From NCBI RefSeq assembly GCF_016107655.1, contig NZ_JABASX010000004.1, positions 124,001-188,000 of the forward strand: 64,000 nt of DNA. Direction: 5' to 3'. A model generated the notes under the pieces. It saw only the letters and a list, made by a program, of their open reading frames with translations. It was not told the origin of the DNA and ran no database searches. How positions within the stretch are numbered: the first letter of the stretch is position 1; each line of letters begins with the position of its first letter. The stretch comes from Brevibacterium antiquum. GTDB taxonomy: Bacteria; Actinomycetota; Actinomycetes; Actinomycetales; Brevibacteriaceae. Positions 17,843 through 26,514 of this stretch are shown here, piece after piece. Made by a program: the position numbers and the translations under genes.

Positions 17843-18874
17843 GTGCGTATCGCCATCTATGCCTTCACCGGCATCACCATGTTCCACCTGTCGGTGCCGC
17901 AGATGGTCTTCGACGAGGTTGCCCGCCAGGGTCTCGCACCCTGGGTGACGGTCCTGTTCTCCGACGACCGTGAGCCGATCACGACGGCGGAGGGGTATCA
18001 GATCACCGGGCTGAGCGGGCCGGAAGCGGCATCCGGCGCCGAGGTTGTCGTTGTCCCGTCCTGGTACGACGATTGTCGCCCGGCTGGGCAGCCCCTGCGA
18101 CAGCTGCTCGTTGACAGCCATGACCGGGGTGCTTCCATTGCCGGACTCTGTCTGGGCACGTTCCCCATCGCAGACGCGGGTCTGCTCGCCGGCCGCAGGG
18201 CGGTGACGCACTGGCAGGGGTTCGAGCAGCTCACGGCTCGACACCCGGATCTCGAGATCGACGATTCAGTTCTCTACATCGACTACGGCGATGTCATCAC
18301 CTCGGCGGGCACAGCCTCGGCGTTGGATGCCTGTCTTCACATGGTGCGTACGAGATTGGGGGCCGACGCTGCGAACCAGGTGGCACGCAGCCTGGTCATC
18401 GCACCGCACCGCGACGGTGGGCAGGCGCAGTACATTCAGCGACCGCTGCCGGAGCATGCCGATGACGACCCCATCTCTCGGGTTCTCGATTGGGCAGTCG
18501 ATCACCTTGACGAATCACTGCCGGTCGAGAGGTTGGCCGAGGTCGCACACATGAGTGTGCGGACCTTCATCCGCACCTTTCGGGCATCGACAGGGGCCAC
18601 GCCTGCGTCCTGGGTGCGCATGCGTCGCCTCGATGAGGCCCGTCGGGCACTGGAGACGACGAGCGTGTCGATCGATCAGATCGCCGTGAACTGCGGATTC
18701 GGCAGTGTGGTCACTCTTCGGCAGAACTTCGCTGCCGCGTTCAAGACGACTCCTTCGGAATATCGTCGCCGGTTCGAAGCGCGGCCCGTTTCAACTGGGC
18801 CGTCCTCAACTGGACCGTCCTCAACCGGGCCGTCCTCATCTGGTTCGGCGTCTGATCAGCCTGCGGCTATTTAG
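17843..18874 (+). CDS. GlxA/FtrA-type regulator with DJ-1/PfpI and AraC domains
   Basis: The 343-residue protein joins a DJ-1/PfpI-like domain (about 1-185), with the nucleophile-elbow cysteine in SIAGLCLGTFPIADAG (about 102), to an AraC DNA-binding domain (about 215-315), with LAEVAHMSVRTFIRTFRAST and INCGFG-like QIAVNCGFGSVVTLRQNF. The start is GTG 17843, eight bases after an AGGAGG site. The C-terminus has a short TGPSS repeat (encoded about 18790-18845). Such proteins activate adjacent metabolic genes. The isochorismatase gene on one side and the DoxX gene on the other share a leader sequence, so both are candidate targets. Confidence 0.85.
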   Translation: MRIAIYAFTGITMFHLSVPQMVFDEVARQGLAPWVTVLFSDDREPITTAEGYQITGLSGPEAASGAEVVVVPSWYDDCRPAGQPLRQLLVDSHDRGASIAGLCLGTFPIADAGLLAGRRAVTHWQGFEQLTARHPDLEIDDSVLYIDYGDVITSAGTASALDACLHMVRTRLGADAANQVARSLVIAPHRDGGQAQYIQRPLPEHADDDPISRVLDWAVDHLDESLPVERLAEVAHMSVRTFIRTFRASTGATPASWVRMRRLDEARRALETTSVSIDQIAVNCGFGSVVTLRQNFAAAFKTTPSEYRRRFEARPVSTGPSSTGPSSTGPSSSGSASDQPAAI

Positions 18875-19367
18875 CCAGCGTCTGTTCGGCCGGAGCGGAG
18901 TCTGCGCTCGTTGCCGCGGCGCTTCGCGACTGCTTCGACCCCTTCTTCCCTTTGAGCAGGAACCTGTCGACACTGAAGCGACCTGGTCCCATGGCGGCCA
19001 GCAGCAGGGCGCCGGCGGCAAGAGCTGCGACGAGTTCCCACCCGCCCTGATCGACGAAGGGGACTGGGGTGAGGTGGACGATGACCAGTGCGCCGATGAG
19101 GTTGGCCGCCAGCAGAGTCCCGACGATCGGAGTCAGGGCACCGAGGATGAGCAGTGCTCCGCCGATGAGCTCGACGAAGGTCGCGAACGGCGCCGCGATG
19201 TCCGGCAGCGGCACGCCCATCTGGGCGAATGACTGAGTAGTTCCGGCAACGGTCCACTCATTGAACTTCTGCCAGCCGTGGGCGATGAAGATGGCGCCGA
19301 GGGCGATCCGGGCGATGACGGTGATGACGTCGCGAGCGATGGTCGGGAATCCAGTCGTGGCATACAC
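18867..19367 (-). CDS. DoxX family membrane protein
   Basis: The 166-residue protein has four hydrophobic segments in DoxX order, with the conserved RIALGAIFIAHGWQKF first helix and the FVELIGGALLILGALTPI segment. A basic, charged C-terminal tail follows. DoxX-like proteins are found in redox and thiol-stress complexes such as DoxX-SseA-SodA of mycobacteria. GTG 19367 is taken as the start because TTGGAGATCGCT precedes it with good spacing, the same leader as at 17678. Its end overlaps the convergent AraC gene by eight bases. Confidence 0.8.
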   Translation of the reverse strand: MYATTGFPTIARDVITVIARIALGAIFIAHGWQKFNEWTVAGTTQSFAQMGVPLPDIAAPFATFVELIGGALLILGALTPIVGTLLAANLIGALVIVHLTPVPFVDQGGWELVAALAAGALLLAAMGPGRFSVDRFLLKGKKGSKQSRSAAATSADSAPAEQTLAK

Positions 19368-19461
19368 AGCGATCTCCAAAGTTGGTTGAAATTGCAACTA
19401 CAGGGTATGTGCTGCGCTTGGCAAGACGCTGACAGCAGTTTCGCTTGTCGGAGTCTGACGC

Positions 19462-20028
19462 TCAGAACCCGTAGGCGGCGTCCTTCGCCTCCCGGATCGA
19501 GGCGTAGGTCTGTGTGAGCACGAGGGTGTCCTCGACGAGCCGGTCGAGACGGGCGATGACATCGGTGTTGACGATCTGATTGCGCAGCAGGTCCTTCTCC
19601 TCGACGAACACATACGGCTGCACGACCTGGGCCTTCATGTACGTGAGGATCGGCTGCAGCTGCTGCTGGGGGATGAGATAGTGCTTGGCCGAGCCTGCGG
19701 TCGCGACCATGGCCGCGACCTTGTCGCGGAATGCATTGACCGGCAGCAGGTCGAAGATGTTCTTCAGCGTCGCAGGAATCGAGGCCTGGAAGATCGGCGT
19801 GCCGATGATAATGGCATCGGCATCCATGAGGGCTCGGGTGACACGAGCGGTGCCACCGGTGTACTCGGTGAAGTTGCGGCCGTCGCTGAAGACCATGTCG
19901 ACCTCGGCGAGGTCGATGAGCGTGGCCTCGACGTCGGGGTCCTGGACCATGACCGTCTGGGTGACATGCTCCATGACGGTCCGCGTCTTGGTGCCGACGT
20001 TCGAACCCGAGATCGCGACGAGCTTCAT
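19462..20028 (-). CDS. FMN reductase, partner of LLM monooxygenase (CE1759-like)
   Basis: The 188-residue protein has a flavodoxin-like NADPH-dependent FMN reductase fold: the phosphate loop ISGSNVGTKTRTVMEH starts near residue 6, and ADAIIIGTPIFQASIPATLKNIFD lies near 72-95. It should supply reduced FMN to the luciferase-like monooxygenase encoded immediately upstream; the two genes overlap by ATGA. The pair matches the actinobacterial LLM duo described from Corynebacterium efficiens CE1758/CE1759, named here from memory of that family. The substrate is unknown. Confidence 0.85.
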   Translation of the reverse strand: MKLVAISGSNVGTKTRTVMEHVTQTVMVQDPDVEATLIDLAEVDMVFSDGRNFTEYTGGTARVTRALMDADAIIIGTPIFQASIPATLKNIFDLLPVNAFRDKVAAMVATAGSAKHYLIPQQQLQPILTYMKAQVVQPYVFVEEKDLLRNQIVNTDVIARLDRLVEDTLVLTQTYASIREAKDAAYGF

Positions 20029-21131
20029 CGGGCGACCTCCTGCGCCGTGTACTTCTTCAGTGCGGGGATGATCTCGGAGCCGATGGTCTCGATCTGCTTC
20101 ATCACCTGGTCGTAGGGCATACCGCCGAAATCCATCTGACCCAGGTAGCGCTGATGGCCGAAGGCCTCGTGCTGATGGAGAATCTTCTCCACGATCTGCT
20201 GGGGGCTACCGAGGTTGACGATGCTGTGCGGGTCAACGGCCTGGGCGAAGAGCTGCTTGGGCATGCCCTGCCCATTCGTGCGCTTCATCCCCTCATTGAT
20301 ATGCGGGTAGAGACCGCGCAGCGCCTCCTGCGAGGTCTCGGCAACATGGAAGAATCCCGCAGTTGCGATCGGCAGGGTATCTGGGTCGAACCCTTGGTGG
20401 CGTGCCGCCTCCCGGTAGGCATCGACCGTGGGTTTGAACGACGAGGTTGTCCCACCCAGGTGCGCCATGACCATGGGCACCCCGGCCAAGCCCGCCTTGG
20501 TCGCACTCGTCGGGGCACCGCCCACGGCCCGCCAGATCGGAAGCGGATCCTGTGTGGGGCGGGGGAGCACCTCGGCGTCGTTCAGCGGCGCACGGAACTG
20601 TCCTCTCCAGCTGAGCTTCTGCTCCTGATTGATTCGGTTGAGCAGATCGAACTTCTCTTCGAACAGCTCCTCGTAGTCGCGCAGATCATAGCCGAGCAGT
20701 TCGAACAGCCCGACACGAGAGGCGCGACCGGCGACGAGTTCGGCCCGGCCGCCGGAGATGTGGTCGATCGTGGAGAAGTTCTCGAACACGCGAACCGGGT
20801 CCGAAGTGCTCAGGATCGTGGAGGTGCTGCCGATGCGGATGGTGCTCGTCGCCTGGGCGATCGCACCGAGGATGACGGCGTGAGCCTGCGAGGCGAAGTA
20901 CTCCTGGTGGCTCTCACCGACGCTGAAGAAGTCGAAGCCGGCGTCCTCGGCCGCCTGCGCATAGCCGATGAACTCTCGGATGCGCTCGCCGGCACCCACC
21001 CTGGACCCGTCGGCCGGGTTCGGCAGATGATCGCCGAGGCTGTACATCCCGAACTGCAGTCCCTGGCCGGGCGTGAATCCGAAGTGATCCATCATGTTCG
21101 CGGGCTCAGTGTGGGCGGTGGTGTCGGTCAT
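20025..21131 (-). CDS. Luciferase-like FMN-dependent monooxygenase (CE1758-like)
   Basis: The 368-residue protein is a bacterial-luciferase-like TIM barrel. Characteristic parts are the early GLQFGMYSLGDHLPNP strand, the EFIGYAQAAEDAGFDFFSVGESHQEYF helix and active-site region (about 40-66, quoted in outline only), and TIRIGSTSTILSTSDPVRV. It needs FMNH2, supplied by the overlapping reductase gene. The start is ATG 21131 (MTDTTAHTEP), after which the sequence becomes family-like. A MarR gene upstream on the same strand probably controls the set. The substrate is unknown, and alkanesulfonates or aromatics are possible. Confidence 0.85.
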   Translation of the reverse strand: MTDTTAHTEPANMMDHFGFTPGQGLQFGMYSLGDHLPNPADGSRVGAGERIREFIGYAQAAEDAGFDFFSVGESHQEYFASQAHAVILGAIAQATSTIRIGSTSTILSTSDPVRVFENFSTIDHISGGRAELVAGRASRVGLFELLGYDLRDYEELFEEKFDLLNRINQEQKLSWRGQFRAPLNDAEVLPRPTQDPLPIWRAVGGAPTSATKAGLAGVPMVMAHLGGTTSSFKPTVDAYREAARHQGFDPDTLPIATAGFFHVAETSQEALRGLYPHINEGMKRTNGQGMPKQLFAQAVDPHSIVNLGSPQQIVEKILHQHEAFGHQRYLGQMDFGGMPYDQVMKQIETIGSEIIPALKKYTAQEVAR

Positions 21132-21205
21132 GTTCTCTCCTCGGTGACGGCGACTTCGAAAAGTATCGTTTGCCATGTCAACTGATGGGTGCGGAGAAAA
21201 ATTCC

Positions 21206-21655
21206 CTAGGGCTTTTCGTCTGCCTCGCGGCGTTTGACACTGTGCTCGTAGAGCTTCTTCATCAGCGCATGCAGCTGCGTCTTCTCATCCTCATCGAGGG
21301 CCTCGTCGAAGAGTGCGGACTGGAATTCGATCTGGGCCGGGTAGGCCTTGTCGAGCCGCTGCCTGCCGACGTCCGTCAAGGAGATGAACTTCGTCTTCCA
21401 GTCCTGTGTGCGTGAGATCAGACCATCGCGTTCGAGCCGGGAAACCATGCGGGACACACCTCCGCCGCTGACCGTGAGCCCCTTCGCCAGATCCGACTGG
21501 GTGACCGGTTCACAGGCGCGAATATGGCTGAGCATCTCGAACTGGGCGATGGTGAGATCGAAGTGGTGCAGGTGAGTATTCGACATCTGGTTGCTGTTCT
21601 GAACGAAACGCACCATGCGCAGCCAGATCAACGTGCTCAGCGACAGATCCTCCAT
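21206..21655 (-). CDS. MarR family transcriptional regulator
   Basis: The 149-residue protein has a typical MarR winged helix (LTIAQFEMLSHIRACEPVTQ then SDLAKGLTVSGGGVSRMVSRL, about residues 32-75) and the beta-hairpin wing RDGLISRTQDWKTKFISLT. Helices at both ends form the dimer. ATG 21655 has AGGAGGC upstream. It precedes the LLM pair on the same strand with 74 bases between, and is divergent from the rifampicin-type monooxygenase. It is a likely local repressor with a phenolic or aromatic effector; this is inferred from family habits. Confidence 0.85.
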   Translation of the reverse strand: MEDLSLSTLIWLRMVRFVQNSNQMSNTHLHHFDLTIAQFEMLSHIRACEPVTQSDLAKGLTVSGGGVSRMVSRLERDGLISRTQDWKTKFISLTDVGRQRLDKAYPAQIEFQSALFDEALDEDEKTQLHALMKKLYEHSVKRREADEKP

Positions 21656-21753
21656 CGTGCCTCCTATGATCTCGGGCCGAGTGTGTCGGCGGTGCTGCCT
21701 GATGGTCAATCTACATCGTGGCGAAGCGGCAGATGATAGCGACAGACGACGAA

Positions 21754-21778
21754 GGCAAGGAACTCAAAGTTCCTTGCC
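21754..21778. promoter_or_regulatory. 11-bp inverted repeat, probable operator
   Basis: GGCAAGGAACT and AGTTCCTTGCC are perfect 11-bp arms around CAA. They lie in the divergent region between the MarR gene and the monooxygenase, just upstream of a TATAGT box (21790-21795). I favour an operator for MarR over a terminator, because no gene ends here. Confidence 0.55.
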
Positions 21779-21802
21779 TCTATTTACTTTATAGTGCAGA
21801 TA

Positions 21803-21822
21803 GGGACTTGCGGCAAGACCCC
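21803..21822 (+). promoter_or_regulatory. Rifamycin-associated element (RAE)-like inverted repeat
   Basis: The sequence GGGACTTGCGGCAAGACCCC contains the inverted repeat CTTGC-G-GCAAG flanked by G and C runs. It closely matches the 19-bp rifamycin-associated element known upstream of rifampicin-inactivating genes in actinomycetes (consensus recalled as GGGGCTTGCGGCAAGGCCC). It ends about 46 bases before the GTG start of a FAD monooxygenase of the right family. Confidence 0.8.
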
Positions 21823-21868
21823 TTCTGCGGGGGAGACTAGTACCTCGCGTTGAGAGAGTGGAGCAGTT

Positions 21869-23419
21869 GTGACTGAAGTGATCATCGTCGGTGCCGGGCC
21901 GACCGGGTTGATGCTGGCCGCAGAGCTGGCTCTGGCAGGGGTGGACAGCGTTCTTGTCGAGAGACGAGCAAACCAAGAACTGGTCGGAACGCGTGCGCTG
22001 GGACTGCAGTCGCGGACCCTTGAGATGCTCGATCAGCGCGGCATCGTCGATCGTTTTCTCGATGAGGGCCAAGTCGCTCAGGTCCTGGGGTTCGGCAACA
22101 CGCGACTGGGCATCATCGATTTTCCGTCACGACACCCGTACGGATTGGGCCTCCGGCAGCAGCGCACCGAACATATCTTGGCCGGGTGGGTCGAGGAGCT
22201 CGGGGTGAGAATCAACTACGGCGTTGACGTCACCGGATTCGATCAGGACCGCAGTGGAGTTGAGGCCCAGCTGTCCGATGGTCGTGTGCTGCGCGCTGAC
22301 TACATCGTCGGCTGCGACGGAGGGCGCAGTCGGATCCGCAAGGCTGCGGGGATCGATTTTCCCGGTTGGGAGCCGACGATGAGCAGCCTCATCGCTGAGG
22401 TTGAGCTGACCGAAGAACCGGAATGGGGCGTCCACCAGCACGAATTCGGAACGCAGGCGTTCAGTCAGCTTCCGAACGGCCGGGCAAGTCTCGTCGTCTC
22501 TGAGAAGGAGCCGCAGGAGAGCTCAGAACCCACTCTCGATGATCTGCGCTTCGCGCTGACCGAGGCGTGGGGACAAGACTTCGGGGTTCGCGATCCGAGT
22601 TCGCTGACTCGTTTCACCGATATGGCTCGACAGGCCGCTGCCTATCGTTCTTCCCGGGTGCTGCTGGCCGGTGACTCGGCGCATGTCCACTCGCCGGTCG
22701 GCGGCCAGGGCCTCAACACAGGAGTCCAGGATGCTGTGAACCTGGGCTGGAAGCTCGCACAGGTGGTCAGAGGGACATCGCCGGACAGCCTCCTCAACAC
22801 CTATCACTCGGAGCGTCACGCAGTCGGCGCGCGAGTCATCCACCACAACCTGGCCCAGACGGCACTGATGCGAATGGACGACCGTGTCAACGCCCTGAAC
22901 GAAGTGATCGATGGCTGGCTCCACATGGACGAGCCGCGCAAATCACTTGCCGGCGACCTCTCCGGCCTCGCCATCCGCTACGAGGCGCGAACCGACGTTG
23001 CCGGTACAGCCGATGCTGCCGGCGGAACCGTTGACGCCAGCTCAGACGTGCACCCACTGGTGGGTCGTCGCATGCCCGACCTGGATCTCCACACTCCAGC
23101 GGGGGCACGACGAACATTCACGCTTCTCCACAGCGCTCGCCCAGTGCTGCTCAACCTCGGCGATCCCAGTGATATCGACGTCAGAGCATGGGCGGATCGT
23201 GTTGATCGTGTCGATGCGCGCTACTACGGTGTGTGGGATCTGCCGGTCATCGGCGAGGTGTCGGCTCCCACTGCCGTGCTCATCCGCCCGGACGGCTACG
23301 TGGCGTGGGTCGGGCAGTCGTCGGCCGCGGGGCTGAGCGAGGCGCTGGGATTCTGGTTCGGTTCCGGAAGAGACTCGCCTTCGGCAGGATCTCCTCAAAC
23401 GATTTCACCGAGACAGTGA
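21869..23419 (+). CDS. rox: FAD-dependent aromatic monooxygenase, likely rifampicin monooxygenase
   Basis: The 516-residue class A flavoprotein has the FAD motif IIVGAGPTGLMLAAELALAG at the N-terminus, and the middle DG motif as GCDGGRSRIRKAAGIDFPG (about 148-166). The GD motif is VLLAGDSAHVHSPVGGQGLN (about 264-283). A C-terminal thioredoxin-like segment follows, as in PheA/TfdB and Rox proteins. Rox enzymes hydroxylate the naphthyl ring of rifamycins and so inactivate them. The RAE-like repeat just upstream strongly supports this role and suggests induction by rifamycins. The start is GTG 21869 after GGAGCAG. The extra ~40 residues relative to known Rox proteins lie mainly in the C-terminal part. 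Confidence 0.75.
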   Translation: MTEVIIVGAGPTGLMLAAELALAGVDSVLVERRANQELVGTRALGLQSRTLEMLDQRGIVDRFLDEGQVAQVLGFGNTRLGIIDFPSRHPYGLGLRQQRTEHILAGWVEELGVRINYGVDVTGFDQDRSGVEAQLSDGRVLRADYIVGCDGGRSRIRKAAGIDFPGWEPTMSSLIAEVELTEEPEWGVHQHEFGTQAFSQLPNGRASLVVSEKEPQESSEPTLDDLRFALTEAWGQDFGVRDPSSLTRFTDMARQAAAYRSSRVLLAGDSAHVHSPVGGQGLNTGVQDAVNLGWKLAQVVRGTSPDSLLNTYHSERHAVGARVIHHNLAQTALMRMDDRVNALNEVIDGWLHMDEPRKSLAGDLSGLAIRYEARTDVAGTADAAGGTVDASSDVHPLVGRRMPDLDLHTPAGARRTFTLLHSARPVLLNLGDPSDIDVRAWADRVDRVDARYYGVWDLPVIGEVSAPTAVLIRPDGYVAWVGQSSAAGLSEALGFWFGSGRDSPSAGSPQTISPRQ

Positions 23420-23470
23420 CTATCAGCAGACTCAACCCCACCCTCTGATCGACTGTCTGCCTGTCTTTGC

Positions 23471-23503
23471 GCGTAGCAAGCCAATGCCGTCGGCTTGCTA
23501 CGC
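23471..23503. terminator. Bidirectional terminator hairpin
   Basis: GCGTAGCAAGCC (23471-23482) pairs perfectly with GGCTTGCTACGC (23492-23503) to give a 12-bp stem with a 9-base loop. It sits between the convergent monooxygenase (ends 23419) and alpha/beta hydrolase (ends 23546) genes. Confidence 0.8.
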
Positions 23504-23545
23504 GTCAGGTGGACAGACGTGGCTTCCGGCGTGGTGCCTCAGTCG

Positions 23546-25052
<1,507 letters not shown>

Positions 25053-25149
25053 GAGTGGCCGGTTCCTGCTCGAGCAGAACTTCGAAGAGGTGACTCAGCT
25101 CATCCGCAATTTGCCAGTGATCATCTGAGGCGCAGGTGCGGCTCGTCTC

Positions 25150-25629
25150 CTAGCAGGTCTTCGATGTACGTATCGGCTCGACGTCGTCGATCGGAACGAC
25201 TCGCCCCTCGGGGTCGACGAAAGCGGCCGTGAGTTGGCGACCGTGCTGGTCGCGGAATGAGACCGAGGTCGGCACGGGCGAGGGCGTCCACTCGTCTCCC
25301 CACTGCTGGAGTGCGGCAATTGTGAGCATCATCTGACGTCCGCTCTCGGTCAGGTGATAGCTCCAGCGCGTGCGCTGACCGAACTCGCGGTATTCCTGCG
25401 TCTGCATCAGTCCCGCCCCCACCAGAGTCTCCAATCGGGTCGTGAGCACGTCAGAGGCAATCCCCAGTCGTTGCCTGAACTCGGTGAACCGGGTGGTTCC
25501 GGCCAGCGCCTCACGGAGGATGAAGTAGCTCCACCGTTGGCCGACGACACTCACTGCACGTGCCAATGAGCACGCCTCGTCCCCTGTGTACTCGTTCACG
25601 ATCGCGGCTGTTTTCGTTGCATCCTGCAT
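25150..25629 (-). CDS. HxlR family transcriptional regulator
   Basis: The 159-residue protein has an HxlR winged helix: CSLARAVSVVGQRWSYFIL with the N-terminal sensor Cys (about 20), then RFTEFRQRLGIASDVLTTRLETL and the wing RTRWSYHLTESGRQ. The C-terminal 50 residues form a small extra strand region. It is divergent from an SDR gene at 25717. HxlR/SDR divergent pairs often respond to reactive carbonyls, and control of the SDR is inferred. Confidence 0.85.
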   Translation of the reverse strand: MQDATKTAAIVNEYTGDEACSLARAVSVVGQRWSYFILREALAGTTRFTEFRQRLGIASDVLTTRLETLVGAGLMQTQEYREFGQRTRWSYHLTESGRQMMLTIAALQQWGDEWTPSPVPTSVSFRDQHGRQLTAAFVDPEGRVVPIDDVEPIRTSKTC

Positions 25630-25716
25630 GCCCCCATCCTACTGGGTTGGAATTTCCGTTTCAGCAGGTTATTCTGAGTGGGAAAAGCCAACCCAGCTCG
25701 TGAGAGGAAACTCATC

Positions 25717-26436
25717 ATGCATCTCAACAGCTCCACCGCCCTGGTGACCGGCGCCGGCCGCGGCATCGGTCGCGCATTCGTCGACGAGCTTCTGGCCCGT
25801 GGTGCAACCAAGGTCTATGCCACCGCCCGAGACGACTCGTCGGTCATCCGAGGCCCGCGTGTCGTGCCCATGGCACTCGACATCACCGACACCGAGGCCG
25901 TCGACCATGCCGCCTCCATCGCCGGTGACGTCGACGTGCTGATCAACAACGCAGGACTGTCCACGCTGGCTCCGCTCGCCACCGGTGCTCCCGAGGACAT
26001 TCGCCGAGAGATGGAGATCAACTACTTCGGCACGCTGGCGATGGTGCGGGCATTTGCTCCGATCCTGGCTGGGAACGGAGGGGGCAGCATCCTCAACGTA
26101 TCCTCAGTGATGTCCTGGCTCGGCATGGAGCATTCTGGAAGCTACGGAGCGTCCAAAGCAGCCGTGTGGTCGATGACGAACTCCCTGCGGATCGAACTCA
26201 GCGGACAGAATACGCAGGTCACCGGACTGCACATGGCCAGCACCGACACCGACATGATGTCGGGATTCGACGTCCCAAAGAACACGCCGCACGCGGTCGC
26301 GGCGGCAGCACTTGATGGGCTCGAAGTCGGTGATCTCGAAATCTTGGCTGACGACGATACCCGTTCGGCGAAAGCGAACCTGTCTGGAGACCCCGCCGAG
26401 GTCTATTCGCAGGCCGTACGACACCGTCTGCCGTAG
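25717..26436 (+). CDS. Short-chain dehydrogenase/reductase
   Basis: The 239-residue classical SDR has the cofactor motif TGAGRGIGRAF (about 11), NNAG (about 79) and the catalytic Ser-Tyr-Lys set in NVSSVMS followed by YGASKAAVW. It probably reduces a carbonyl with NADPH, or NADH, in the cytoplasm. The start is ATG 25717 after GAGAGGAAA. It is regulated, by inference, from the divergent HxlR gene. Confidence 0.88.
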   Translation: MHLNSSTALVTGAGRGIGRAFVDELLARGATKVYATARDDSSVIRGPRVVPMALDITDTEAVDHAASIAGDVDVLINNAGLSTLAPLATGAPEDIRREMEINYFGTLAMVRAFAPILAGNGGGSILNVSSVMSWLGMEHSGSYGASKAAVWSMTNSLRIELSGQNTQVTGLHMASTDTDMMSGFDVPKNTPHAVAAAALDGLEVGDLEILADDDTRSAKANLSGDPAEVYSQAVRHRLP

Positions 26437-26514
26437 AAAGAGCGCGATCGCTGAGTCGTTCGCCCAGTAGACTCGAGACTATCCAGCAACCAGAGTCGGT
26501 TCGTCAGGAGCTTC

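Noticed and set aside
21754..21778. Rho-independent terminator
   Set aside because: The hairpin lies between two divergent gene starts, where no transcript needs to end; an operator role fits better.
25067..25090. Palindrome CTGCTCGAGCAG between convergent tetR and hxlR genes as a terminator
   Set aside because: It is a short palindrome without a usable loop or T-run, and GC-rich palindromes of this length are expected by chance.
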